Shown here: positions 41,055 to 49,589 of the stretch, in pieces | Numbering within the stretch: position 1 is the stretch's first letter | Layout of the letters: each line of letters starts with the position of its first letter | NCBI GenBank assembly: GCA_964586145.1 | Contig: CAZPHH010000012.1 | Location: 1-64,000, forward strand | Length of the DNA: 64,000 nt | Direction of reading: 5' to 3' | Origin: JAFGJQ01 sp964586145 | Lineage (GTDB): Bacteria; Planctomycetota; Phycisphaerae; UBA1845 | The notes under the pieces: generated by a model | Databases searched by the model: none | What the model was told of the DNA's origin: nothing | The model's input: the letters and a program-made list of their open reading frames with translations, nothing else | Position numbers and translations under genes: made by a program

Positions 41055-41670
41055 CCCCCGCCTCGCAACACCGGCCACGCTGAACATTTCGCATCCGGCC
41101 ACGAGAAATACCTCATTCGAGTGCCGCGCCAAACGCCCGGCCCATTGCCCGGCAGGGGGACATCGCGCCAGAAACGGCTCAAACGGGAGGCAACCAGAGC
41201 GGGCCGGAACCGGCACGGAAAATGCCCAAGCCAACGTGCGAAGCCGGACGGACGGATCCCGACCTGCCCGGACCCGAGCGTCGGACGGGCATCCCTGGTC
41301 GAGGTCGCATCCAGACGACCGGACGCAAGAGCGGCCGAAAACGACACGGATCGCTCGTGACGGGAAACACGTGTGGGGAAGATTCTCACCTGACTTTTCC
41401 CCCCGTGCCTGACTAAGATAGTGATGGAGACCTTGAGACTATCGTTCCCGGAAGTGCCGGGGCGTTAACGATCCCAAGACAGGGCCAACGGCAACAAAGT
41501 CCTTCCTCTGCAATCCCCTCTCCGGCCCGAACAATGGAAGGACGCCGTTGGCCTTTCTTTTGCGCCGACATCGGCCGAAAGCGGCCCCACCCGTCCCGCC
41601 CGTGTCCCCCGGGAACCCTTCGGCGTAGAATCGTCCCGCCGCGGCCGAGGCAATTGCAGGACAACGAACC
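41055..41670. other. 616-bp region upstream of nadE
   Basis: No gene seen. Contains short inverted arms ATCGTT (about 41442) and AACGAT (about 41466), and an AT-richer patch near 41415. No promoter can be called with confidence. Confidence 0.35.
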
Positions 41671-43386
41671 ATGAAAGTGGCCCTGGCCCAGACCAACCCG
41701 GTGGTGGGCGACATCGACGGAAACAGCCGGAAAATCCTCCGCTTCGTGCGCGACGCAGAACGGGTGGGCGCGGACCTCGTCGTCTTCCCAGAACTGGCCG
41801 TACTGGGCTACCCGCCCCGCGATCTCCTGCTCAAAAAGACCCTCATCCGCGACAACCTGGCCGCGGTGGAGCGAATCGCCGCGCAGACCGGACCCACGAC
41901 CGTTGTGGTCGGCTACGCCCGGCCAAACGAAACGCCCAGGGGGAAAACCCTGTGGAACACCGCGGCCGTCTGCCGCGAGGGGCGGATTGTGGCCAACCAC
42001 GGTAAGCACCTGCTGCCGACCTACGACGTTTTTGACGAATCGCGCTACTTCCAGCCGTGCCCGGAACTGGCGGTGGCCCGCGTTCCCGCGGGCGGGCGGG
42101 ACGTGCCCGTCGGCGTCAGCATCTGCGAAGACCTCTGGAACGAAGAGCAACTCGACGGCCGGCGGCTCTACGACACCGACCCGATCCGCGCCCTGGTCAA
42201 CGCGGGGGCCGAGCTTCTGCTGAACCTGTCCGCCTCGCCCTTCTACGTGGACAAGCAGGCCAGGCGAATAGACCTGTTCGGCAAACAGGTGGTTCGGTAC
42301 GGCATCCCGCTGGTCTACGTGAACCAGGTCGGCGGCAATGACGATCTGCTGTTCGACGGCGCCAGCGCGGTGCTTGCCGCGGACGGCTCGCTGATCGCAC
42401 AAGCCAGGGCCTTCGAGGAAGACCTCCTCATTGTGGACCTGGACAACCGCCCGGCCGGGCCGATCCACCCGTATCCGGGACCCGTCGCCGGCGTGTACGA
42501 GGCCCTGGTCATGGGCACCCGAGACTACGTGAACAAGTGCGGGTTCTCCGCGGTGGTGATCGGGCTGTCCGGCGGGATCGACTCCGCGGTGACGGCCGTG
42601 CTCGCGGCGGCGGCCCTGGGGCCGGACCGTGTACACACGGTGGCCATGCCGTCCCGCTTCAGCAGCGACCACAGCCTATCCGACGCGGCGGTCCTGGCCG
42701 GGAACCTGGGCGTGGACCACCGGGTGATTCCCATCGAGCGAATGCATGCGGCCGTCGAGTCGGAACTGCGGCCGCATTTCGGCGACCGGGCCGCGGACGT
42801 AACGGAGGAGAATATCCAGGCGCGCGTCCGGGGCAACGTGCTGATGTCGCTGTCCAACAAGTTCGGCTGGCTGCTGCTGACCACGGGCAACAAAAGCGAG
42901 CTGGCGGTGGGCTACTGCACGCTCTACGGAGACATGTGCGGCGGATTGGCCGTCATCTCTGACGTGCCCAAAACGATGGTGTACGACCTGGCCCGCTACG
43001 TCAACCAAGAGGCCGGCCGCGATCTCATTCCGAACGGCACCATCACCAAGCCGCCCTCGGCGGAGCTTCGGCCGAACCAGACCGACCAGGACAGCTTGCC
43101 GCCGTACGACGTGCTGGACGCCATCTTGCGGCTGTACGTGGAGGAGGAGTTTTCCACGGACGAGATCGTCGCCCGCGGCTTCGAGCCGGCCGTGGTGAAG
43201 GACGTGATCCGCAAGGTGGACGTGAACGAATACAAGCGCAAGCAGGCCGCGGTGGGTCTGAAGGTCACCACCCGCGCGTTCGGCACCGGCCGGCGAATGC
43301 CGATCGCGGCGAAGTATGGGTGGGAAGAAGGCACGAAGGCACCCCCTGGCGGGGGGGCTTTTCAGACGCACGAAGGCACGAAGTAG
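41671..43386 (+). CDS. nadE: Glutamine-dependent NAD+ synthetase
   Basis: Final step of NAD+ synthesis: amidates deamido-NAD+ using glutamine and ATP. The N-terminal nitrilase-type glutaminase domain has Glu41 (FPELAVLGYPP), Lys112 (NHGKHLLPTYDVFDE) and Cys152 (VSICEDLWNEE). The synthetase domain has the PP-loop VIGLSGGIDSAVT at about 298-308 and later TTGNKSELAVGYCTLYGDMC. The 571-residue length fits the short two-domain enzymes. The last about 20 residues (after KYGW) are encoded by intergenic-type GAAGGCAC repeats and end at a TAG supplied by the hairpin repeat, so they are probably not native. AGGA lies 8 nt before ATG. Confidence 0.95.
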   Translation: MKVALAQTNPVVGDIDGNSRKILRFVRDAERVGADLVVFPELAVLGYPPRDLLLKKTLIRDNLAAVERIAAQTGPTTVVVGYARPNETPRGKTLWNTAAVCREGRIVANHGKHLLPTYDVFDESRYFQPCPELAVARVPAGGRDVPVGVSICEDLWNEEQLDGRRLYDTDPIRALVNAGAELLLNLSASPFYVDKQARRIDLFGKQVVRYGIPLVYVNQVGGNDDLLFDGASAVLAADGSLIAQARAFEEDLLIVDLDNRPAGPIHPYPGPVAGVYEALVMGTRDYVNKCGFSAVVIGLSGGIDSAVTAVLAAAALGPDRVHTVAMPSRFSSDHSLSDAAVLAGNLGVDHRVIPIERMHAAVESELRPHFGDRAADVTEENIQARVRGNVLMSLSNKFGWLLLTTGNKSELAVGYCTLYGDMCGGLAVISDVPKTMVYDLARYVNQEAGRDLIPNGTITKPPSAELRPNQTDQDSLPPYDVLDAILRLYVEEEFSTDEIVARGFEPAVVKDVIRKVDVNEYKRKQAAVGLKVTTRAFGTGRRMPIAAKYGWEEGTKAPPGGGAFQTHEGTK

Positions 43387-43404
43387 GGTCCGCCGTGCGG
43401 ACCA
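43375..43404 (+). repeat. Hairpin repeat copy A, overlapping nadE stop
   Basis: TAGGGTCCGCCGTGCGGACC (43384-43403) forms the hairpin GGTCCGC-cgt-GCGGACC. Its first three bases are the nadE stop codon. Together with the preceding GGCACGAAG it is a 30-bp block repeated exactly at 44529-44558. Confidence 0.8.
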
Positions 43405-43462
43405 GGGTGCGGCGCGCCCCGGCGTGCGCTATGCAAGCAGAGGAGACCGGGGAGCGCGGGCC

Positions 43463-44449
43463 CTACGTCAGCCGGGCGTCGGGGCCGACGAAGGCCAGGA
43501 TTTCCTCATCCGTCGGGCTGCGGGCCGTGCTGAGCCACGCGGCCAGCAGGGTCCAGTTCGCGGGGATGGTGGCCAGGCGGCTGCGGAACAGGACGTACCC
43601 TTTCGATTCACCATAATCGACAAACAGCGGCGTGTTTGCGCTGCGGTACACGCGGACATCACGCTGAGATCGCCATAGCCGGTGATCCACGCGTACGATT
43701 CCGCCGGGAACCGCCCACCAGTGCCTGCCGGCGATCAACGTGACCATCCACAGCAGGCCGAGCAGAACCACGCCGATCGAAACACAAAGAAGCCCGGATT
43801 GCGGATTCCAGAAGAACATGCTGACCATGACCACCAAAGGGCCCAGCAACAAACCAAGCATAATCAGCAAGCCCACAACGCCCCCGACTGCGCCGCCAAT
43901 TCGCCGGATGAGCGCAAGGCCGCCTTGTTTCTGCGATGCTCTTTTCCGCGTATCGGAATGCTCTGGGGGTTCTGATGTCGCCGAGCGCCCCCTGCGCTCG
44001 TAGACTTCCAACGGCGGCACCTTGTCACTTAACGAGTTCATCCAGTTGTCCACCGACCAACCCTGAGCCCGAAGGTTGACCTCAACGAGGTCCGGTCCGC
44101 CCGCGCTGTTCATGTCCACGGGCTCGAAGGGCACGTCGGTGGGCACGGGAAAGGGCAATGCGGCCCCTTCGTCCTCCGTCGGGCCGTAGTTCGCCACGAT
44201 GATTGTTCCGGGCGCAAGCGGCGACAGGATGTCCAAAAGGCTGCGGCGAAAACGACGAACGCCAAGATCAACCAGGCGCGGCATGCGCAGGCAGGCCATT
44301 TCGATCGCGCGGTGGGGCAGGCGTTTCTGAAAGTCAGGATGCGCCGAGGCGGCGGTCAGCCGGGCCCGCCGCCGGCGCTCACGCGTCCGGCCGGCGCGCG
44401 TCGCGATATTCGGCAGCTTCAGGTGATGGATGCGAAACGGAGGCGACAT
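43463..44449 (-). CDS. Membrane protein, unknown
   Basis: A 328-residue protein. The soluble N-terminal half includes SLLDILSPLAPGTIIVANYG and FEPVDMNSAGGPDLVEVNLR. Two adjacent membrane segments follow (VGGVVGLLIMLGLLLGPLVV and SIGVVLLGLLWMVTLIAG), then a C-terminal soluble part (GGIVRVDHRLWRSQRDVRVY). I do not recognise the family; the middle resembles planctomycete proteins with a PH-like C-terminus. ATG 44449 is preferred. Upstream in frame lies a fragment (RTLLAAWLS) that duplicates the gene's own 3' end (WTLLAAWLSTARSPTDEE). The gene is bracketed by 30-bp direct repeats, suggesting insertion or local duplication. Confidence 0.6.
   Translation of the reverse strand: MSPPFRIHHLKLPNIATRAGRTRERRRRARLTAASAHPDFQKRLPHRAIEMACLRMPRLVDLGVRRFRRSLLDILSPLAPGTIIVANYGPTEDEGAALPFPVPTDVPFEPVDMNSAGGPDLVEVNLRAQGWSVDNWMNSLSDKVPPLEVYERRGRSATSEPPEHSDTRKRASQKQGGLALIRRIGGAVGGVVGLLIMLGLLLGPLVVMVSMFFWNPQSGLLCVSIGVVLLGLLWMVTLIAGRHWWAVPGGIVRVDHRLWRSQRDVRVYRSANTPLFVDYGESKGYVLFRSRLATIPANWTLLAAWLSTARSPTDEEILAFVGPDARLT
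43530..43554. repeat. 25-bp direct repeat, copy 1
   Basis: Exact match to 44493-44517, starting CTGAGCCACGCGGCCAGCAG. This copy is inside the 3' end of the minus-strand membrane-protein gene. Confidence 0.75.
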
Positions 44450-44466
44450 CGAGCATCCGCAGAGAA

Positions 44467-44487
44467 GGTCCGCACGGCGGATCCTAC
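44467..44487 (-). repeat. Hairpin repeat copy B
   Basis: On the minus strand this reads TAGGATCCGCCGTGCGGACC (one mismatch to copy A). It lies just upstream of the membrane-protein start. Confidence 0.7.
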
Positions 44488-44492
44488 AGGGG

Positions 44493-44517
44493 CTGAGCCA
44501 CGCGGCCAGCAGGGTCC
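44493..44517. repeat. 25-bp direct repeat, copy 2
   Basis: Second copy of 43530-43554, outside the gene. It is a leftover duplicate of the gene's 3' coding sequence. Confidence 0.75.
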
Positions 44518-44528
44518 GGTCGGCCGGT

Positions 44529-44558
44529 GGCACGAAGTAGGGTCCGCCGTGCGGACCA
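44529..44558 (+). repeat. Hairpin repeat copy C
   Basis: Exact 30-bp duplicate of 43375-43404, including GGCACGAAG plus the TAGGGTCCGCC hairpin. Copies A and C flank the membrane-protein gene in direct orientation, 1,154 bp apart. Confidence 0.8.
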
Positions 44559-44602
44559 CGACAGGAGCGAGGGATCCCGGCTGCATCGGGACACCAGAAG
44601 CC

Positions 44603-45766
44603 CTAATCCAGCCACTGCTTTTTGTCCTTCAGCTTGGCCGGGACGTATTCTTCCGTGACGAAGCTGAGCGATTTGTTGCAGAGGGCCTCGACCTCCATCT
44701 TGAAGCCGTTGCGGACGAGCTTCTTGATTTCCTTCTCCCAGGGGCGTTTGCCCTCGAACCACGGGTACGCCAGGATCTGCTTGCAACGCTTCACGTCGGC
44801 GCTGTCCAGGCCCAGCTTCACGTCGTCGCTCAGCTCGTACCGCTCGTAGTCAAACGCGGACACGCCGATGAACACCGCTGCGGGGACGGCCATCCGCCGC
44901 GATTCGTAGGCCAGGTTGATCGAGCCCTGCTTGATGACGGAGTAGATGTAGTACCCCCACGGGTCGCAATCGAGCAGCGCGTAGACCGGCAGCTTCAGCT
45001 CGTTGTGCATGCGGTGGAGCAGTCGGCGCATGCCGCGCGTGGGTTGGCCGGAGCCGTGCGAAACGATGCAGTTGTGCTTCTCCCAGAAGCGGTCCTCATA
45101 GAAACGGCGCCACACCGTGTCTTTTTCGACGTGCAGGATGAACTTCGCCTTGCACTTTTTGAACTGGATGATGTCCGGCTCGACGATACTGGGCACGGCG
45201 TAGCCGGCCGAGCCCATGCGCGTGCAATCCAGCTCGTTGCCGGAGTCCACCAGGGTGATCGGGCCCACCAGATTGCCGCGATTGCTCGCGAAGATGTGCA
45301 GCTCCTCCCGCAGGGAGTCCAGCGCCACCTCCAGGTCTTCCAGGATCGGGTCGGACTCGTTCTGGTCGTCAAACGTCTTCTCGGTGGTGCCTTTGATGGT
45401 GTGCTTGGCCAGGTAGTAAATCTGACGGATGCTGGCCGTCTTGTCCTCGTCCACCAGTTGCTTGCACTTCGACGCAACCAGCATGGTCTGCATAAACCGC
45501 TTGGCCTGGCCGTAGTTGAAGAAGTTCCGCCGCTGGGTCTTGTCGCCCATCTCGATGTAGCGGGTTTTTTCATTGAAGCTGACGTTGCTCAGGGCCCGGA
45601 TGGGAATGTCCACAAACGGGTCTTTCTGCTTTTCGGCCAGGGCGACGACGGCGTCGGCCAGCTTCGCGAGCCTGGCCTGCGTGGCCTGCCCGTCGCCCTT
45701 GGCGCGGCGAGGAGACGGCGTGGCAGACGCGGCAGGATCTTTACGTTTCTTTGGAGTCTTGGGCAT
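44603..45766 (-). CDS. top6A: DNA topoisomerase VI subunit A (Spo11-like)
   Basis: Catalytic subunit of the type IIB topoisomerase, which makes transient double-strand breaks. The 387-residue product has the CAP-domain Tyr in KTASIRQIYYLAKHTIKG (Tyr117/Tyr118). The Toprim metal residues are Glu214 (FILHVEKDTVW) and Asp266/Asp268 (VYALLDCDPWGYYIYSVIK). These are the diagnostic archaeal Top6A/Spo11 signatures. A 45-residue Lys/Ala-rich N-terminal extension precedes the core. Located 30 bp after top6B, with a hairpin repeat in between; the pair forms one operon, divergent from dnaA. TopoVI is rare in bacteria, so an archaeal origin by transfer is likely but not shown here. Confidence 0.95.
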   Translation of the reverse strand: MPKTPKKRKDPAASATPSPRRAKGDGQATQARLAKLADAVVALAEKQKDPFVDIPIRALSNVSFNEKTRYIEMGDKTQRRNFFNYGQAKRFMQTMLVASKCKQLVDEDKTASIRQIYYLAKHTIKGTTEKTFDDQNESDPILEDLEVALDSLREELHIFASNRGNLVGPITLVDSGNELDCTRMGSAGYAVPSIVEPDIIQFKKCKAKFILHVEKDTVWRRFYEDRFWEKHNCIVSHGSGQPTRGMRRLLHRMHNELKLPVYALLDCDPWGYYIYSVIKQGSINLAYESRRMAVPAAVFIGVSAFDYERYELSDDVKLGLDSADVKRCKQILAYPWFEGKRPWEKEIKKLVRNGFKMEVEALCNKSLSFVTEEYVPAKLKDKKQWLD

Positions 45767-45779
45767 ACGTACAACTTCT

Positions 45780-45800
45780 GGTCCGCGCGGCGAACCCTAC
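45780..45800 (-). repeat. Hairpin repeat copy D, overlapping top6B stop
   Basis: On the minus strand it reads TAGGGTTCGCCGCGCGGACC, with compensating changes in the stem. Its TAG is the top6B stop codon, as copy A supplies the nadE stop. It lies in the 30-bp gap between top6B and top6A. Confidence 0.7.
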
Positions 45801-47719
45801 TTTTTACGCCTCGGGCGGGCGGGCTTTCCTGTCGGCGGCGGGGCCGCCTCGTCCTCAAACAGAACGCCCTGTTCCGGCTCGTCCGGCTCGCCGTCATCGC
45901 GTCGATCCACCACAATCGTGTCCGCCAGTCCCGGCTCTGCAGACTTGCGAATCACCTTGCCGTGGTCGTCAAAATCCATGTCCGCCGCCGCGGTGTACCG
46001 TTCGGACAGTTTCAGCAAGTGTCCGCGGAACTCAGCTCGGTTCAGGCGGGTCATCTCACCGACAGCATTGACCACCTCGTCAATGTAGCGCGTGAACACG
46101 TCGCGCCGGCGGGCGTACGCCACCTTCGTCCGCTTTCGCTTCAACAGCACGCCCAGCCGCCGCCCACACTCGGCGATGGCTAGTTTGATCTCCTTGCGGA
46201 TCTCGTCGTAGTCGGCAATCGCCTCCTTCGACTCCGACGTGAACGGCACCCAGACGCTGGCCATGTGTACCAGCACGACCATTGGCGCCGCGGGCAGCGA
46301 GCCGCGCGATTGCGAGAGGCCGTACTTGTTCCAGCCCGTTTCCACCACGGAGCGGTACATGCTGCACCCGCTTTGCTGGTAGAGCAGCGGCACGCGGTTG
46401 GCGAACCGGAGCACGCGGGTCTCCGGCGGGGCTGACGTGTCGCCGTTGCTCTTGTCGTTGCGCAGCCAGTCGCCGCCAAGCTCGCCGCCGTAGGCTATGC
46501 CGACCTCAATCTGGAACGGGTTGCCGCGGTAGACGGCCGGGGGGCGGGTGGTCGCGGTGTAGAACTCCGCCTTGATCCCCTTCAGCAGGCCGGCCAGGAT
46601 CGCCTCCGCCCCGATCGGGGCCAGGCAGTTGGTGGCCGGTGCCATGATGCGGGTTTTCTGAAGGGCGTTGTACAGCTTCTCCGCCGTCTGGGGGTCGACC
46701 GTCTTGACCCAGGTGCGCGGCGTGAGGCCGGCGGTCTCACAGACCCCCTTGGAGATGGTCGGGCTGACCCGGGAGAACTCCGTCTGGAGAAACGCCCCCA
46801 CCTGCTGGCACTCCGTTTCCTTGAGCATCTTCATGAGCGTGCCCAGCTCGATACCGTACGGATGGGGCTTGATCTCGCGGGGGGCCGGCGGCAGCTCGTG
46901 TACGCTGCGTGGGTACTCCCGGACCTCGCCCGTGGGCAGGTGGTACACAAAACTCCCGTGCGGGTTCGCGATGGCCGTCTGCTCGACGTACTCGTCCACG
47001 CTCTGCCGGCCTTTGGCGTAGCTGGCCTCCAGCTCGATCTCGACGCGGGTGCCGTGGTCCCAATCCACCTCCACCGTGTCGTCGTGGATGATGTCCGGCT
47101 TGTTCTTCTTGGTGTCGATGGCCAGCTTGTAGTGGTGGGCATCCTTCTTGCCGGTGATCCGGCTAATGATGCTGACGGGCTTGCCGGTGGTCAGCAGGCC
47201 GTACATACCCGCGGCGCTGATGCCGATCCCCTGCTGCCCGCGAGCCATCTTAAGTCTATGGAATTTCGAACCATAAAGCAGCTTTCCGAAGATATTCGGA
47301 ATCTGCTGTTTCACGATCCCCGGGCCGTTGTCGCGGACGCAGACGCGGAATCGGTCCTCGGTAAGCTGGGCAACTTCGATGCGAATGTCCGGCAGAATGC
47401 CGGCCTCTTCGCATGCGTCGAGGCTGTTGTCCACCGCTTCTTTCACGGTGGTCAGCATGGCTTTGCGCTTGTTGTCGAATCCGAGCAGGTGGCGGTTCTT
47501 CGCGAAGAACTCCGAAACGGAGATTTCCCGCTGTTGCCTGGCCATGTCCTCGGCCGAGAGGCCGCGCGTGCGGCTGGGGCGCGCCTTGGCCGCCGCTGAT
47601 TTGGTTTTTGGGGCTCTTTTCACGGTGTCTGCTGGGGGCGACCCCGACCGGCCGTCTGAAAACGAGAGAGTCAGTTGGGACTCCCCGGCCGACGGGGACC
47701 ACGCTCGGGTCTGTCTCAT
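45797..47719 (-). CDS. top6B: DNA topoisomerase VI subunit B (GHKL ATPase)
   Basis: ATPase and clamp subunit of topoisomerase VI. GHKL motifs: KEAVDNSLDACEEAG (Asn98), VRDNGPGIVKQQIPN, and GQQGIGISAAGMYGLLTTG. The transducer domain follows (about 330-560), with RGNPFQIEVGIAYGG and FANRVPLLYQQSGC. The 640-residue length is longer than archaeal Top6B (about 530) because of a 58-residue basic N-terminal extension and an acidic/Pro-rich C-terminal tail (PEQGVLFEDEAAPPPTGK). ATG 47719 has an AGGA SD; an internal Met59 (MARQQREISVSEFF) is the conserved family start and an alternative at 47545. The gene starts about 370 bp from dnaA on the opposite strand. Confidence 0.95.
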   Translation of the reverse strand: MRQTRAWSPSAGESQLTLSFSDGRSGSPPADTVKRAPKTKSAAAKARPSRTRGLSAEDMARQQREISVSEFFAKNRHLLGFDNKRKAMLTTVKEAVDNSLDACEEAGILPDIRIEVAQLTEDRFRVCVRDNGPGIVKQQIPNIFGKLLYGSKFHRLKMARGQQGIGISAAGMYGLLTTGKPVSIISRITGKKDAHHYKLAIDTKKNKPDIIHDDTVEVDWDHGTRVEIELEASYAKGRQSVDEYVEQTAIANPHGSFVYHLPTGEVREYPRSVHELPPAPREIKPHPYGIELGTLMKMLKETECQQVGAFLQTEFSRVSPTISKGVCETAGLTPRTWVKTVDPQTAEKLYNALQKTRIMAPATNCLAPIGAEAILAGLLKGIKAEFYTATTRPPAVYRGNPFQIEVGIAYGGELGGDWLRNDKSNGDTSAPPETRVLRFANRVPLLYQQSGCSMYRSVVETGWNKYGLSQSRGSLPAAPMVVLVHMASVWVPFTSESKEAIADYDEIRKEIKLAIAECGRRLGVLLKRKRTKVAYARRRDVFTRYIDEVVNAVGEMTRLNRAEFRGHLLKLSERYTAAADMDFDDHGKVIRKSAEPGLADTIVVDRRDDGEPDEPEQGVLFEDEAAPPPTGKPARPRRKK

Positions 47720-47935
47720 AGCTGCCGTCCTGGCCAGTTGCTGCGCAGTTTACCTCCGTTCACCGCCATCGTAGCGGCGCGGCGCGTTCGATCAAGCGAC
47801 CTGCTACTTCTAGGTCGGCTCAGGGGTAGGAAACGCATCAGCCCGCCAGGGCTCGCGCGGCGGACCTCTGGTTTGTCCTTCCCCTCCGTGTACAAGCTGT
47901 GATTTTCTTTTGGGGATGGCGAAAAGAACGGTTCG

Positions 47936-47944
47936 TGGTACAAT
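47936..47944 (+). promoter_or_regulatory. Candidate extended -10 promoter for dnaA
   Basis: TGGTACAAT fits an extended -10 (TGn plus TACAAT), with no good -35. It lies about 140 bp upstream of the dnaA start in the 366-bp top6B/dnaA divergent gap. Confidence 0.35.
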
Positions 47945-47973
47945 ACGGGCCACGTCGCTACGGCGAGCGTGTC

Positions 47974-48010
47974 TGTTGTGTAACTTGCTATGTGGTAACG
48001 TGTTACATAC
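47974..48010. promoter_or_regulatory. TAAC/GTTA cluster upstream of dnaA
   Basis: TGTGTAAC, TGTGGTAAC and GTTACATA occur within about 35 bp, and the last two form an imperfect inverted repeat (GTAAC 47995-47999, GTTAC 48002-48006). None is a canonical DnaA box. It could be a divergent DnaA site or another operator. I see no classical origin elsewhere in this gap. Confidence 0.3.
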
Positions 48011-48085
48011 TGGTCTCGCCGAGAGCGGGCGAGCTGCGCGGTCCAGTGCTCGCGGGCGAGGCTGTTCGGGGCGTTTGTGGAGACA

Positions 48086-49438
48086 ATGTCAAGCATTGGT
48101 GCGTCCCTCTGGACGGACATCATGGCTCATGTGCGGTTGAACCACCCGGACCTGGTCCGGGGCTGGTTCGTCCACCTGGAGCCGGGCGAGTTGAGCAATG
48201 GCGTGTTGACCATCACTGCGAGCAACCCGGCCCAGATGCGATACCTGGAACAGCACTGCGCTCGCCCGTTCGCAGAGGCGACCCAGGCCGCCACCGGCCG
48301 GCTGGTCAGCGTGGCGTTCCAGTCCAGCGGTACGGAGGAGCTGGCAGACGAATATGGGCGGACCCCCTCGTTTGTCCGCGAAGACGGCGGTCTGGCCCTG
48401 AACTCGGACTACGTCTTCGAGAACTTCGTGATCGGCCCGTGCAACCGGTTGGCGCATGCGGCGGCTGTGGCGGCAGCAGAGAGTCCCGGGCGGGCGTACA
48501 ATCCCCTGTTCATCCACGGGAATGTGGGGTTGGGCAAAACGCACCTGCTGCAGGCGATTTGCCACGGTGTGCAGGCGCGCCCGGAGGAACTGCGGGCCCT
48601 ATATATCTCCTGTGAAACATTCACTAATCACTTCATCGAGGCGGTGGAGCGGGGGGCGTTGAACCGGTTTCGTTACCGGTACCGCCACGTGGATGCACTC
48701 GTGATTGATGACATCCAGTTCCTGGCCGAGCGGGAGCGCAGCCAGGAGGAGTTTTTTCACACGTTTAACACGCTGCACCAGGGCCAGCGGCAGATCGTGC
48801 TGTCGGCCGACTGCTCGCCCTCGGAAATCCCCAGCCTGGAAGAGCGGCTGGTCAGCCGATTCAGCTCCGGGCTGGTGGCCCGGATCGACGCGCCGTGTCT
48901 GGAGACGCGGATGGCCATCATCCGCAAGAAGGCCAAGGTGCGGTGCATTGAGGTGCCGGAAGACGTGGTGCGGTTCATCGCCTCGCGGGTGGACCGCAAT
49001 ATACGGGAGCTGGAGGGGGCGCTGGTCAAGATCGACGCCATGAGCCAGATGAAGGGCGGCCAGATCGACATGGCCGTGGCGTACGAGGCCCTCGGAAAGC
49101 GGGAAGCCCCGTCCTCGATCACGGTCCAGGACATCCTGCAGGCCGTCACGGCGTGGTACAATGTCCGCCTGGGCGACATCCAGGGGCGCAAGCGACACAA
49201 GTCCATCGCCCGCCCCCGGCAGGTGTGCATGTATCTGGCCCGCGAACTGACGTCCCACAGCCTGGAGGAAATCGGGGCGTATTTCGGCGGGCGTGACCAC
49301 ACCACCGTGCTGCACGCCAGCCGGCTGATCGGATCGTTGCGGGCGGAGGAAACCAAGCTCGACGACGCTCTTCAGGAGATCACCCGGGTCCTGCAGCGTC
49401 GGCCGGCCGGCACGGCCCATACGGCGGTTCACAAGTGA
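48086..49438 (+). CDS. dnaA: Chromosomal replication initiator DnaA
   Basis: AAA+ initiator that opens the replication origin. Domain I begins MSSIGASLWTDIMAHVRLNH. Domain II is short. Domain III starts at NSDYVFENFVIGPCNRLAHA, with Walker A IHGNVGLGKTHLLQAI (about 145-155) and Walker B DALVIDDIQFLAE. Domain IV has the DnaA signature IGAYFGGRDHTTVLHASRLI with upstream RPRQVCMYLARELT. The length of about 450 residues is normal. ATG 48086 is chosen; GTG 48077 is three codons upstream and equally possible. It is divergent from top6BA and followed by dnaN, dciA and gyrB. Confidence 0.96.
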   Translation: MSSIGASLWTDIMAHVRLNHPDLVRGWFVHLEPGELSNGVLTITASNPAQMRYLEQHCARPFAEATQAATGRLVSVAFQSSGTEELADEYGRTPSFVREDGGLALNSDYVFENFVIGPCNRLAHAAAVAAAESPGRAYNPLFIHGNVGLGKTHLLQAICHGVQARPEELRALYISCETFTNHFIEAVERGALNRFRYRYRHVDALVIDDIQFLAERERSQEEFFHTFNTLHQGQRQIVLSADCSPSEIPSLEERLVSRFSSGLVARIDAPCLETRMAIIRKKAKVRCIEVPEDVVRFIASRVDRNIRELEGALVKIDAMSQMKGGQIDMAVAYEALGKREAPSSITVQDILQAVTAWYNVRLGDIQGRKRHKSIARPRQVCMYLARELTSHSLEEIGAYFGGRDHTTVLHASRLIGSLRAEETKLDDALQEITRVLQRRPAGTAHTAVHK

Positions 49439-49560
49439 AGTGAGATTCGCGCAACCTCCAGCCCTCGTGCTGTTGCGCCGTGCCGCCAACGATGAGACCT
49501 GCCGAGAAAACCGTGACGTTCCAGGAAGACCGTTACAGGTCTGCCATGGCAGCGAACAGG

Positions 49561-49589
49561 CTGGCAGATCGTGGAAATCTCGGTATACT
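49561..49589 (+). promoter_or_regulatory. Candidate dnaN promoter
   Basis: CTGGCA and TATACT are separated by 17 bp, about 115 bp upstream of the dnaN ATG and within the 267-bp dnaA-dnaN spacer. Confidence 0.45.

Noticed and set aside
44450..44533. N-terminal extension of the unknown membrane protein (28 codons)
   Set aside because: It is encoded by repeat copy B and a duplicate of the gene's own 3' end, so it is not native coding sequence.
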